DNA of 64,000 nt, from contig OY282460.1 of the NCBI GenBank assembly GCA_958296295.1, positions 1 through 64,000 of the forward strand. The letters are read 5' to 3'. Under the pieces are notes generated by a model. That model made no database searches, was not told where the DNA came from, and saw nothing but the letters and a program-made list of their open reading frames with translations. A program made the translations under genes and the position numbers. The stretch is from an uncultured Pseudomonadales bacterium. Lineage in GTDB: Bacteria > Pseudomonadota > Gammaproteobacteria > Pseudomonadales > Azotimanducaceae. Positions 26,252 to 34,761 of the stretch are shown here, piece by piece (position 1 is the stretch's first letter; each line of letters opens with the position of its first letter).

Positions 26252-27229
26252 GTGCGGTTCGTTATCTACGGTGCCGGGGGCGTTGGGGGCACTATCGGCG
26301 CCCGGCTGCATCTGGCGGGGTTCGAGGTCGCGCTCATCGCTCGCGGCCGGCATCGCCAAGCCATCGTCCAAGGTGGCTTGCGGTTCGTCTCGCCAAGCAT
26401 GGACGAGCGGCTGAATCTGCCGTGCGCGCAAGGGCCGGCGGACGCCGCCATCGGCCCGGACGACGCCGTGTTTCTGTGCATGAAGGGCCAGCACACCGAG
26501 GCCGCGCTGCGCGACCTCGACGCCGCCACGGGCGGCGAGGCGCGCGTGATCTGCTGCCAGAACGGCGTGGAAAACGAGCGGCTGGCGCTGCGGCGGTTCC
26601 GGCACACCTACGGCATGGTGGTGTGGCTGCCAGCGGAACATCTGCAGCCCGGCGTGGTGGTGAACTTCGCGGAGAACACCGCCGGCGGTCTTGACGCCGG
26701 GCGCTACCCTTCCGGCGTGGACGGGTTCATCCGCGAAGTCGCGGCCGCTCTGACCACCGCCGGATTCAGCGCCCAGCCGCACCCCGCCATCATGGGGCGC
26801 AAACACGAGAAGCTCCTGGCCAACCTTTCCAACGCCGTGAACGCGGCCACCGGCAGCGGCTCACGCCCCATCGCCGCCAAACTCCGCGCCGAAGCGTTGG
26901 CCTGCTACCACGCCGCCGGCATCCACTGCGCCACCAGGGACGAAGTGCGCGCCGGGCGCTCGGCCATTCGTGGCGGCGAGGTGCCTGGCCACAAGCGCCA
27001 CGGCGGCTCGTCGCTGCAGAGCCTGCTGCGACGCACCGGCGACATCGAAGCGGATTTTCTGAACGGCGAGATCGTGCTGCTCGGCCGTTTGCACGGCGTG
27101 CCGACGCCGGCGAATGAAGCCGTCCAAGCTCTCGGCAACCGGCTGGCGCGCGAGGGTTTGGCGGCCGGGAGCCTCGCGATCGCCGAAGTGGAACGGCTGG
27201 TGCTTGGCGCTTCTGGCAAAACGCCGTAA
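26252..27229 (+). CDS. Ketopantoate reductase-like dehydrogenase (ApbA/PanE family)
   Basis: A 325-residue protein opening RFVIYGAGGVGGTIGARLHL, the NAD(P)-binding GxGxxG of the family. Further marks are VFLCMKGQHTEAAL, ICCQNGVENE and the C-terminal ADFLNGEIVLLGRLHGVPTPANEAV, which matches the helical substrate-binding domain with its conserved E and N/P. The family reduces 2-oxo acids such as ketopantoate in pantothenate synthesis, but many members are catabolic. Conserved K for catalysis is probably the one in GRKHEKLLANLSNAVNA. It starts with GTG and stands alone. Confidence 0.82.
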   Translation: MRFVIYGAGGVGGTIGARLHLAGFEVALIARGRHRQAIVQGGLRFVSPSMDERLNLPCAQGPADAAIGPDDAVFLCMKGQHTEAALRDLDAATGGEARVICCQNGVENERLALRRFRHTYGMVVWLPAEHLQPGVVVNFAENTAGGLDAGRYPSGVDGFIREVAAALTTAGFSAQPHPAIMGRKHEKLLANLSNAVNAATGSGSRPIAAKLRAEALACYHAAGIHCATRDEVRAGRSAIRGGEVPGHKRHGGSSLQSLLRRTGDIEADFLNGEIVLLGRLHGVPTPANEAVQALGNRLAREGLAAGSLAIAEVERLVLGASGKTP

Positions 27230-27573
27230 CGGGTTTTCGGCGGTTCGAGGCGCGCGCGTCGCAACCGCCCGGCCGCAAGAACGGCGTCGTTGAACCGGGA
27301 ACGCCGACGAGACAACTATGGGAGGGAGGGGGGAGGGTGTCATCTCGCCGGCGTTGCACCGGAAGACGACGGCGCAACGACTATCCGAGCATCTGCCGCC
27401 AGAGCTCCGCGTCCACGAACTGAACGGGATCGGGCTGATCGCCAGCCGTCCGCCCGGTTGCGGAGACGCCGGCCTCTGGAACGAGGCTCTCGTCAAAGAC
27501 GTAATGTCGCGCGCTTTTCAGCATCAATAAAATGCCGTCTCAAACACAGGATGCCCACTATACGCTTGGCGCC
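27230..27573. other. Intergenic stretch, nothing recognised
   Basis: About 344 bp between the reductase stop and the terminator. Open frames here have no supported start or family. No RNA or repeat seen. Confidence 0.4.
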
Positions 27574-27593
27574 AAAAAACGCAAGCGTTTTTT
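27574..27593. terminator. Bidirectional hairpin terminator
   Basis: AAAAAACGC AA GCGTTTTTT: a perfect 9-bp stem with A and T tracts usable from either side. It lies between the convergent reductase gene and the mannose-1-phosphate guanylyltransferase gene. Confidence 0.7.
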
Positions 27594-27699
27594 CGCCGAT
27601 TTCGCCAACGCGCCGGCATGAATCGTTGGGCTTGAGGAGCGCTTGGAAAAGGCGACCGCCACACCGCAAGCCGGCCACGAAACGGCGTTGGATCAAGCG

Positions 27700-29118
27700 T
27701 CAGCTTTCGCGCCCGTAGCGGTCGGCGAAGCGCACGATGTCGTCCTCCGAGAGATGCTCGCCCACCTGCACCTCGATGACCTCCAAAGGTTGCCGGCCCG
27801 GGTTGGCCAGCCGGTGGCGCACGCCGGCCGGGATGTGGGTGGATTCGTTGGCCGCCAACCGGAACACCCGTTCGCCGCACCGCACCTCGGCCTCGCCCCG
27901 AACCACCACCCAGTGCTCGGCCCGATGGCGGTGCAACTGCAAGGACAACGATTCCCCCGGCGCCACGGCGATGCGCTTCACCAAAAAGCCGTCGCCTTTC
28001 TTGAACGTCTCGGCCCGGCCCCAGGGACGATACGCGGTGGCATGCGCCCGGTGTTCGTCCCGCCCCAGCGCCCGCAGGCGCTCGGCCACCTGTTTCACGT
28101 CCTGAACCCGGTCCTTGGCCGCCACCAGCACCGCATCCCCCGTCTCGACCACCACCATCCCCCGCAAGCCCACCGCGGCCACCAGACGATCGCTCGCCGC
28201 CAAGTGGGTGTCGGTCGTGCCAACGGCGATCACGTCGCCGCTCACGGAGTTGCCGTCCGCGTCCTTGGCGTTCACGTCCGCCACCGCCCGCCACGATCCG
28301 ACGTCCACGAAACGCATGTCGGTGGAAACGACCACAGCCCGTCTGGTGTGCTCCATGACGGAATAGTCGATGGATTCCGCGGGGCTGCGCGCGAAGGCGT
28401 CGCCGGGGCGAATGAAATCCAAATCCTTGCGCGGCGCCGCCATGGCGGCGGCGCAGGCCGCGTGGATTTCGGGACGCCAGGCGCGCAGCTCGTCCAAGAA
28501 AACGCCGGCCCGCAGCAGGAACATGCCGCTGTTCCACCGATACCGGCCGCTGGCCAAGAACTCCTCGGCCAGCTTCCGCGACGGCTTCTCCACGAAAGCC
28601 GCCACCTCGGCGACGCCGTCGGCGTCTGGCCGGGCCTTGCCGACGCGGATGTAGCCAAAGCCCGTTTCCGCGGCGGCGGGCGTGGTGCCGAACACCACGA
28701 TGGCGCCTTCCCGCGCCAACGGCAAACCCGTCCGCACCGCGGCGTGGAAGGCCGCTACCGGCGCGATGTGGGAATCCGCCGGCAGCACGAGCAGCACGGG
28801 GTCACCGTCCGCGGCGGCGTGCAGCGCGGCCAGGGCGAGGGCTGGCGCGGTGTTGCGCGCCCGGGGCTCCAAGAGAATCGCGCCGGGCGAAACGCCAACT
28901 TGCCGACACTGCTCGGCGGCCACGAATCGATGGTCGTTGTTGCAAACGAGTATGGGTGGCGCCGTCGGCAAGGCGCGGAGCCGGCCGAGGGCGAGCTGGA
29001 GCATGGTCTCATCGCCCGCAAGCCGCAAGAACTGCTTGGGGTAAAGTTCCCGCGACAAAGGCCAGAGGCGGGTTCCCGCGCCGCCGGCCAAAATCACCGG
29101 GAGGATCTGGTCGGACAT
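27700..29118 (-). CDS. manC: Mannose-1-phosphate guanylyltransferase / mannose-6-phosphate isomerase
   Basis: A 472-residue bifunctional enzyme (ManC/AlgA type) that makes GDP-mannose for surface polysaccharide. The nucleotidyltransferase signature AGGAGTRLWPLSRELYPKQF lies at the N-terminus, VAAFVEKPSRK in the middle, and the cupin isomerase domain at the end has FLVKRIAVAPGESLSLQLH, HRAEHWVVVRGEAEV and HIPAGVRHRLANPG. Start at 29118 was preferred over one 17 codons upstream because MSDQILPVILAGGAG is the usual beginning. No polysaccharide genes adjoin it in the window. Confidence 0.93.
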   Translation of the reverse strand: MSDQILPVILAGGAGTRLWPLSRELYPKQFLRLAGDETMLQLALGRLRALPTAPPILVCNNDHRFVAAEQCRQVGVSPGAILLEPRARNTAPALALAALHAAADGDPVLLVLPADSHIAPVAAFHAAVRTGLPLAREGAIVVFGTTPAAAETGFGYIRVGKARPDADGVAEVAAFVEKPSRKLAEEFLASGRYRWNSGMFLLRAGVFLDELRAWRPEIHAACAAAMAAPRKDLDFIRPGDAFARSPAESIDYSVMEHTRRAVVVSTDMRFVDVGSWRAVADVNAKDADGNSVSGDVIAVGTTDTHLAASDRLVAAVGLRGMVVVETGDAVLVAAKDRVQDVKQVAERLRALGRDEHRAHATAYRPWGRAETFKKGDGFLVKRIAVAPGESLSLQLHRHRAEHWVVVRGEAEVRCGERVFRLAANESTHIPAGVRHRLANPGRQPLEVIEVQVGEHLSEDDIVRFADRYGRES

Positions 29119-29206
29119 TCCGCATCCGAATCGTGGTCGCGCCGCGGATGGTACGACACCGCGCCGCACCCGGCCCGATGCCCGTGCCGGCCGCTCTCAA
29201 CACGAT

Positions 29207-30229
29207 ATGGATCCGTTTAGCCAAGGCGCGATCGGCGCCGCGCTGCCGCAAGCCGTCGCGCGAGCCGATCGCCTGCGGACGATCACGCTGCTCGGCTGCG
29301 CGGCCGGCCTGGCGCCGGACCTCGACGTGTTCCTCGGCTCGGCAACGGACACGCTGCTGTTCTTGGAGTTCCATCGCCAGTTCACTCACGCGCTGGCGTT
29401 CATTCCCGTTGGCGCGGCGGTGGTGGCCCTGCTGTCGCATCCGCTGGCGCGCCGCACCATGCGTTTCCGCGAGACCTATCTGGTCTGCCTGCTCGGCTAC
29501 GCCACCCACGGCGTCCTCGACGCCTGCACCAGCTACGGGACGCAACTGTTCTGGCCGTTCTCGGATCACCGCGTGGCGTGGAACAACGTCTCCGTGGTCG
29601 ATCCGCTGTTCACCTTGCCGCTGGTCGGCTGCGTGGTGGCCGCCGCGGCGTGGCGCAAACCCGTGCTGGCGCGCTGGGGCCTCGCGTGGGCGGCGTTCTA
29701 CTTGGTGCTCGGCGTCGCGCAGCATCAACGCGCCGTCTCGGCCGGGGACGCGTTGGCCAAGTCGCGGGGACACGCGCCGGCCCGGCTGACCGCGAAGGCC
29801 GGATTCGGCAACCTGTTGGTGTGGAAGGTGGTGTACCAGCACGCCGGCCGGTTTCATGTGGACGCCGTGCGCGCCGGCGCGCTTGCAGCCGTGTGCCCGG
29901 GCGAGAGCGTGCCGGTGCTTGATACGGCGCGGCACTTGCCGTGGCTGGATCCCGAATCGCAACAGGCGCGCGATGTGGAACGTTTCCGCTGGTTTTCCGA
30001 CGACTACATAGCGCCGCATCCGAACAAGCCGGACAGCGTGATCGACGTCCGCTACTCGGTGGTGCCAAACGTCGTGGCTCCGCTTTGGGGAATCGACCTC
30101 GATCCCGCCGCCGATCGCCATCAGCACGCCCAATTCGTGGGCGAGCGGGGCCTCGACGAGGGCCAAAGGCGGGATTTCGCGGCGCTGCTGCGCGGCCAAG
30201 GTTGCAGGCCGCTCAAGGCCGGCGGGTAG
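29207..30229 (+). CDS. DUF457 membrane-bound metal-dependent hydrolase (YdjM-like)
   Basis: A 340-residue protein. The first 190 residues are membrane-embedded (helices near 18-35, 60-80, 86-105, 135-150 and 158-175) and carry the family's histidines: MDPFSQGAIGAALPQA, FHRQFTHALAF and LLGYATHGVLDACTSYG. The C-terminal 150 residues are soluble. DUF457 proteins are predicted zinc-dependent phospholipase-C-like enzymes; their substrates are not established. It is divergent from manC with an 88-bp gap. Confidence 0.8.
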   Translation: MDPFSQGAIGAALPQAVARADRLRTITLLGCAAGLAPDLDVFLGSATDTLLFLEFHRQFTHALAFIPVGAAVVALLSHPLARRTMRFRETYLVCLLGYATHGVLDACTSYGTQLFWPFSDHRVAWNNVSVVDPLFTLPLVGCVVAAAAWRKPVLARWGLAWAAFYLVLGVAQHQRAVSAGDALAKSRGHAPARLTAKAGFGNLLVWKVVYQHAGRFHVDAVRAGALAAVCPGESVPVLDTARHLPWLDPESQQARDVERFRWFSDDYIAPHPNKPDSVIDVRYSVVPNVVAPLWGIDLDPAADRHQHAQFVGERGLDEGQRRDFAALLRGQGCRPLKAGG

Positions 30230-30343
30230 CCGCGGGGGTTAGCATTGCGGTTGCGGCCCTTCGTGGCGAAAACGCGCCTGCCGCCGGGTTTGAAAGACGG
30301 GTTGGCGTTTCGCTGTGTTCCTTGCTGGAGTGCTGGAGTGAAA

Positions 30344-31174
30344 ATGCGTATTGGAATCTCACTGCCCGTTCGGGAATTGAAGGACGATCTCGGCGCGCTC
30401 AAGGCGTTCGCGCAGATGGCGGACGAAATCGGCTACACGCACTTGCGCGTGCCGGATCAGGTGTTTCGCCCCGGCGGCCATCTGCACGAGCCGCTGATGA
30501 CGCTGACGTTCGTCGCCGCCATCACCGAACGCATTGAGCTCGTGCCTTCCGTGATCATCGCGCCGGCGCGCCAAACCGTGTTGCTGGCCAAGCAAACGGC
30601 CACGTTGGATCGGTTGTCCGGCGGACGTGTGCGGTTGGGCGTGGGCGTGGGCGGCAGCAAGGTGGAATACCAGGCCCAAGGCGAAAACTTCCACGACCGC
30701 GGCGCGCGTTCGGCGGAACAGATCGATCTGCTCCGCCGTCTGTGGAGCGAGCCGGTGGTGGACTTTGCCGGCCGTTGGCACACAGTGGGCGGCGCCGGCT
30801 TGAATCCGCTGCCGGCGAACCCCATTCCGATCTGGATAGGCGCGGCCGGCCTTCCCGTCCCGCGCATCCGCGAGCGCATCGGAAGGTTGGCCGACGGTTG
30901 GTTCGTGCTCTGTTCGGCCGAGCAGTTCGACGATTTGGAAGCCGACATCCACGCCGCCGCCATCGCCGCCGGGCGCGACCCGACCGCTCTCGGGGCAGAG
31001 GCCGGTGTCGCCGTGGTAGGGCCGCGTCAAGCCGAGTGGCGCAGTCGCGTTGCCGCTTGGCAAGGGAAAGGGCTCACCCACATCTGCCTGCGAACCCTCG
31101 GCGGCGGATTGGACGCCACCGCGCATATCGAGACGGCGCGGCGCGTGTTCGCCGAGTTGCCAAGCGGGGTTTGA
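30344..31174 (+). CDS. LLM-class flavin/F420-dependent oxidoreductase
   Basis: A 276-residue TIM-barrel protein of the luciferase-like monooxygenase class. Marks are RIGISLPVRELKDDLGALK, HLRVPDQVF, VFVAAITERIELVPSVIIAP-type barrel strands, ATLDRLSGGRVRLGVGVGG and PLPANPIPIWIGAAG. The start at 30344 has GGAG seven bases before it; a longer frame upstream lacks support. Such enzymes use FMN or F420; the choice cannot be made from the sequence. The neighbours give no substrate. Confidence 0.82.
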   Translation: MRIGISLPVRELKDDLGALKAFAQMADEIGYTHLRVPDQVFRPGGHLHEPLMTLTFVAAITERIELVPSVIIAPARQTVLLAKQTATLDRLSGGRVRLGVGVGGSKVEYQAQGENFHDRGARSAEQIDLLRRLWSEPVVDFAGRWHTVGGAGLNPLPANPIPIWIGAAGLPVPRIRERIGRLADGWFVLCSAEQFDDLEADIHAAAIAAGRDPTALGAEAGVAVVGPRQAEWRSRVAAWQGKGLTHICLRTLGGGLDATAHIETARRVFAELPSGV

Positions 31175-31267
31175 CAGCTCAAGCGGCGTTGGGGCTGTTT
31201 CGCGACCGCCGCCGGGTCGGTTGGTCAGCCGCGCCACGGGCGCCGGTTCGGCGCGCCGCCAAAGAAC

Positions 31268-32308
31268 TCAGCCAGCGGCCCACTTCCGTGGCGGGGCGAA
31301 ACCGTCGATTCCGGTTTCCGCCCGCAACGCCACCGAGGTCTCGGCGGTGCCGGCGTCCAACCGGATGCCGATGGCGTCCGCGATTCGGGTGATGCCGTTG
31401 AAGCCCGCGGCCACGAGGATGGCGTCGCTCAACTGCCGCGGCGCCATGCCCGCCGCGCCTTCCCGGCGGAGACTGCCCACGTCTTCCCACCGCCAGCGGG
31501 CAACGGCCTCCGCCAAGGCGCGAAGGAGCGCGCCGCGGGGCACGTTGCCGTCGCCGCCGGCCGCGCCCATCACCAACGCCATGTCCGCCGTTTTTCCCGC
31601 TTTCGTGCTGCTCTCACGGAGCGCCACCGCGTGCGCCGTTGTTCAGTAGAAACACTCGTTGACGGCGGACACGCGCGCGGCGACAAGTTCCACCTGCCGT
31701 CGCCCGATGGCGAAGGTCTGCTGCGGGCGCATGTAGTAGCAGGGGTTGAACGTGGCGAAAAACAGCGCCGAAGCGCCGGGCACCAAACCCAGCGAGCGGA
31801 GAATGTGGGCGCGGCCCTCCCGCGCCAACGGCACCCACGCGCCGGCATCGGCGACATCGTCCGAACGCTCGAACGATGGCGAACCGGGAACCGCCTCGGG
31901 CAACGGCGGCTGCGGCAGCCCGAGGCCTTGGGCGTAGGTGTCCACGATCACGGTGGAAGCGACGATGGCGGCGAGTTCGACGTAGGCCTCGGGCTGCAAA
32001 CCCATGTCGATCAAGTGGTCGAACCAGCGCCGCGCGAGCCGGCCGGAATCGTTGCGGATGCCGTGGATGGCTTCCACCGCGATGGGCGGCAAGACCCCCT
32101 CGCTCGCGTGTTCGCCGTGGGCGGCGTCCGGCGACAGCGACTTTTTTCGGGCAACGCACAACGCGCAATCCGGCGCGGCGCGGGTTGCGCGGACGATGGC
32201 GAGCCGATCAGCGCCATCCCACCAAGCGCCCGGCCGCGCGATGGCCGCGAGCGTCGCCGCGTGGGTTCGGGCGGCCGCTTCGGCCACAGGCAAGGCGGCG
32301 GTTGTCAT
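31268..32308 (-). CDS. AhpD-like (CMD family) peroxidase-related protein, probable selenoprotein with in-frame TGA
   Basis: Two open frames, 32308-31643 and 31627-31268, lie in the same reading frame and are separated only by one TGA at 31645-31643. Read through, they give 346 residues. The junction is RRQVELVAARVSAVNECFY-TGA-TTAHAVALRES, which is the AhpD/carboxymuconolactone decarboxylase active site (E..xxCxxCxxxH) with TGA replacing the second cysteine. This gives C219-x-x-U222 and H226, so selenocysteine is the natural reading. Another CxxC (CALC) occurs near residue 49. Frame and homology continue smoothly past the TGA (RGALLRALAEAVARW; APRQLSDAILVAAGFN). The start overlaps the GST stop (ATGA), so the two thiol-active proteins are likely one operon. 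The selenocysteine machinery is not in the window. Confidence 0.78.
31616..31639 (-). promoter_or_regulatory. Candidate bacterial SECIS hairpin
   Basis: Beginning four bases after the TGA, ACGG pairs with CCGT and CGC with GCG (a CT bulge between), closing an eight-base loop ACGCGGTG that contains GGT 15-17 bases after the TGA. Bacterial SECIS elements are stem-loops directly after the Sec codon with a G in the apical loop. The stem is short, so this is only compatible, not proof. Confidence 0.45.
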
Positions 32309-33072
32309 GCGGCAGCGGCCTTGGCCGCGGCGGCGCGGGCGGCGCGCACTTTGTCGTTGGTCTGGTTGAAAAGCAACTCGCGGCGGGCCTTCTCCTCCTC
32401 TTCCGTGCGCTCGCGTTTGCCCAGTTCATCTCCGATGCGCCGGCCTTTTTCCACCGCCGGCCGGCCGCCAACCAGATACACCCAGCGGCGCAGGTTCGGG
32501 AACTTCTCCCACGCGTCCTCGTCCACCACGCGGCGCACCAAAAAGGCCCACGGCCAAGTGATGATGTCCGCGATGGTGTACTCGTCCCCGGCGAGATACT
32601 CGTTCGCCGCAAGCTGGGCGTCCATCACCCCGCAGAGCCGATCCACCTCGCCGACGAAGCGCCGGGTGCCGTATTCGAGCTGTTTCGCGTCTTGCGTGAG
32701 GTTCTTGGCGTAGTTCTTGAAATGGTTGGCGTTGCCCATCATCGGGCCGAGGTTGCCCATTTGCCAATGCAACCATTGCAATGCTCGATACCGCTCGCGC
32801 GGGGCGGACGGCAGGAACTTGCCCGTTTTTTCCGCGAGGTACTCCAAGATGGCGCCGGATTCGAAGATGGACAACGGCCCGCCGCCGCCCAACGGCTCGT
32901 GATCGACGATCGCCGGCATCCGATTGTTCGGCGAGATGCGCAGGAACTCCGGCTTGAACTGATCGCCGCCGCCAATGTCCACGGGCACGACGCGATAGTC
33001 CACACCGCACTCCTCCAGCATGATGGAAAGTTTCCAACCGTTCGGCGTGGGCCAATAGTAGGCGTCGATCAT
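32305..33072 (-). CDS. Glutathione S-transferase family protein (YghU/YfcG-like)
   Basis: A 255-residue GST. The thioredoxin-like domain starts DAYYWPTPNGWKLSIMLEE, has NNRMPAIVDHEP (cis-Pro loop) and FESGAILEYLAEKTG (glutathione gamma-Glu site ES). The all-helical domain has EYLAGDEYTIADIITWPWAF, the usual GST motif with T-I-A-D. The motifs resemble the nu-class YghU/YfcG enzymes that reduce disulfides. The last 45 residues are charged and Ala-rich. It overlaps the probable selenoprotein by four bases, suggesting a joint redox role. Confidence 0.85.
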   Translation of the reverse strand: MIDAYYWPTPNGWKLSIMLEECGVDYRVVPVDIGGGDQFKPEFLRISPNNRMPAIVDHEPLGGGGPLSIFESGAILEYLAEKTGKFLPSAPRERYRALQWLHWQMGNLGPMMGNANHFKNYAKNLTQDAKQLEYGTRRFVGEVDRLCGVMDAQLAANEYLAGDEYTIADIITWPWAFLVRRVVDEDAWEKFPNLRRWVYLVGGRPAVEKGRRIGDELGKRERTEEEEKARRELLFNQTNDKVRAARAAAAKAAAA

Positions 33073-33368
33073 GGGCGGCTCCTCGTTGCGAAGTCTTTAC
33101 TCTAACCCAAGCGTGGGGTGCCTTTCCGGCGCTCCGGCACCTTCCTCCCAACCCGGCCGGCGGCAGCCGGCGACAAATCCTGCAACTCTTGCGCCGCTGG
33201 CGCATCTAAGCGACATGTCTTGGTTCCCTTGGCGTTTGTCGGCGTCGCCTTGTGCGCGGTGCTCGACGGGGCGCGGGAGGCGGGCCTGCAAGGAAGCGGG
33301 CCCACCGCTTCCGCGTGGCCGCTTTCCGCTGTTCAATGGGGCCGCAACAAGCTGAGGAGATGCGAACG

Positions 33369-34541
33369 ATGGATTTGAGGTTGGATTCCAAAGTGAGGGC
33401 TTTGGCCGCGGTTCTGGCGCTGGTTGGCCCTTGGGCTCTCGCCGGCGCCGACAGCGAAAAAGCGGACGCCAAGAGCGACGAACCGGCGGTTGCCGAAACC
33501 GCCACCGACCAGGCCCGCGCCGAGGCGCGACGGAAGTTGGAGGCGGCCGTCCACGCCGTGGCCGAGGCGGCCCGAGAACTCGCCGCGACGGACCCGGAGG
33601 CGGCGGGAAGAGAGGCCGAAGTAACGGTGAGATGGCTGGAGCGGCGAATCGGAGAGATGGAGCGGCGAAATCGGGCGATGGCGGCGCGAAGGCCCGAGAT
33701 GGTCGTGCGGGCGGAGCTGGCGAAGGAAGGGCCACGAGCTTGGAACCCCAGGTTCCACACCCGGGACCAGCAAAAACGCGCCCACCTCGGTGTGATGATC
33801 CAAGACGCCGAGGACGACGACGGCGCGCTGGTCGTCAGCGTCCTGCCACACGGCGGGGCGGCAGAGGCCGGCATCAACGGGGAGGACCTCATCGTCGAAG
33901 TCAACGGCGAGCCGCTGACCGACGCGCCAAGCCCCTCCAAGGCCTTGCAAACGGCGTTGCGCAAGGTGTCCCCCGGCGACACGGTGCGTCTAGTCGTGCG
34001 GCGCGATGGCGAATCCCTACCCGTTGAGGTTGTGACGACACCTGGCGTGGAGCATGCGGTGGTAGATGACGTGCTGGTCTTTTCGGCGACCCCGTGGCGC
34101 CCGGACCGCTGGCGCCCGGACCGCTGGCGCCCGGACCGCTGGCGCATGGCCGAACCGGCGCAACGACCGCCGCTCGCCCTCGTGGACATCGGGCAAGATC
34201 TCGGCGACTACTTTGGCGTCGACGCGGGTGTGTTGGTGGTGGACACGCCCGCCGGCAGCGAGCTGAAACCCGGCGACATACTCCAGCGCATAGGCGGCGC
34301 CGACGTGGCCTCCTCGCGCGACGCGCGCCGCCTGCTGGCAAGCGCCGGCGCCACGGTGGAAGCGCAAGTGCTGCGAAAGAAACGCAAGACGACCGTCACC
34401 GTCAGGGCCGAGGAAGCCGGGGCACCGTGGGCCATGCAGTTTCGGCGGTTTTCGAGGGACGGCGGCCGGGCGGACACGCCGGCCGCAAAGGTGGTGCCGG
34501 CGCCGCGGGCGGATGTTGAAGGGGAAGCGAACGGGGATTGA
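33369..34541 (+). CDS. Exported protein with two PDZ domains
   Basis: A 390-residue protein with a signal peptide ending near GPWALAGA. A charged helix (residues 40-110) comes first, then PDZ 1 (HLGVMIQDAEDDDGALVVSV; GINGEDLIVEVNGEPL) at about 140-235 and PDZ 2 (YFGVDAGVLVVDTPAGSELK; GDILQRIGGADVASS) at about 282-355. No protease triad is present, so it is an adaptor rather than an HtrA protease. Between the PDZs the five-residue unit WRPDR is repeated three times by a perfect DNA repeat. It is separated from the defence island by 220 bp. Confidence 0.78.
   Translation: MDLRLDSKVRALAAVLALVGPWALAGADSEKADAKSDEPAVAETATDQARAEARRKLEAAVHAVAEAARELAATDPEAAGREAEVTVRWLERRIGEMERRNRAMAARRPEMVVRAELAKEGPRAWNPRFHTRDQQKRAHLGVMIQDAEDDDGALVVSVLPHGGAAEAGINGEDLIVEVNGEPLTDAPSPSKALQTALRKVSPGDTVRLVVRRDGESLPVEVVTTPGVEHAVVDDVLVFSATPWRPDRWRPDRWRPDRWRMAEPAQRPPLALVDIGQDLGDYFGVDAGVLVVDTPAGSELKPGDILQRIGGADVASSRDARRLLASAGATVEAQVLRKKRKTTVTVRAEEAGAPWAMQFRRFSRDGGRADTPAAKVVPAPRADVEGEANGD
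34095..34139 (+). repeat. In-frame 15-bp tandem repeat (x3)
   Basis: Three perfect copies of TGGCGCCCGGACCGC inside the PDZ gene, with a partial fourth, encode the repeated WRPDR. A 15-bp unit keeps the frame, so copy number could vary without breaking the gene. Confidence 0.85.
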
Positions 34542-34761
34542 GAGCGGGCTGGCGAGGGTCCGCAGACGGGAATCGGGGAACCGTAGCAGGGGCGTCGGCG
34601 GGACGGAGGGCGCTTGGATGGCGCCCACCCAATGTTCCATCCACGGTGGCGGCTATTTCCAGCTCATCCCCAACCTCCTTGACCTGTTGGTTTCGGGAGA
34701 CACCGCTTTGGTCTGATCGGCGCCGCTACGGAACATCGGTGTGACCACGCGACATGTGGCC

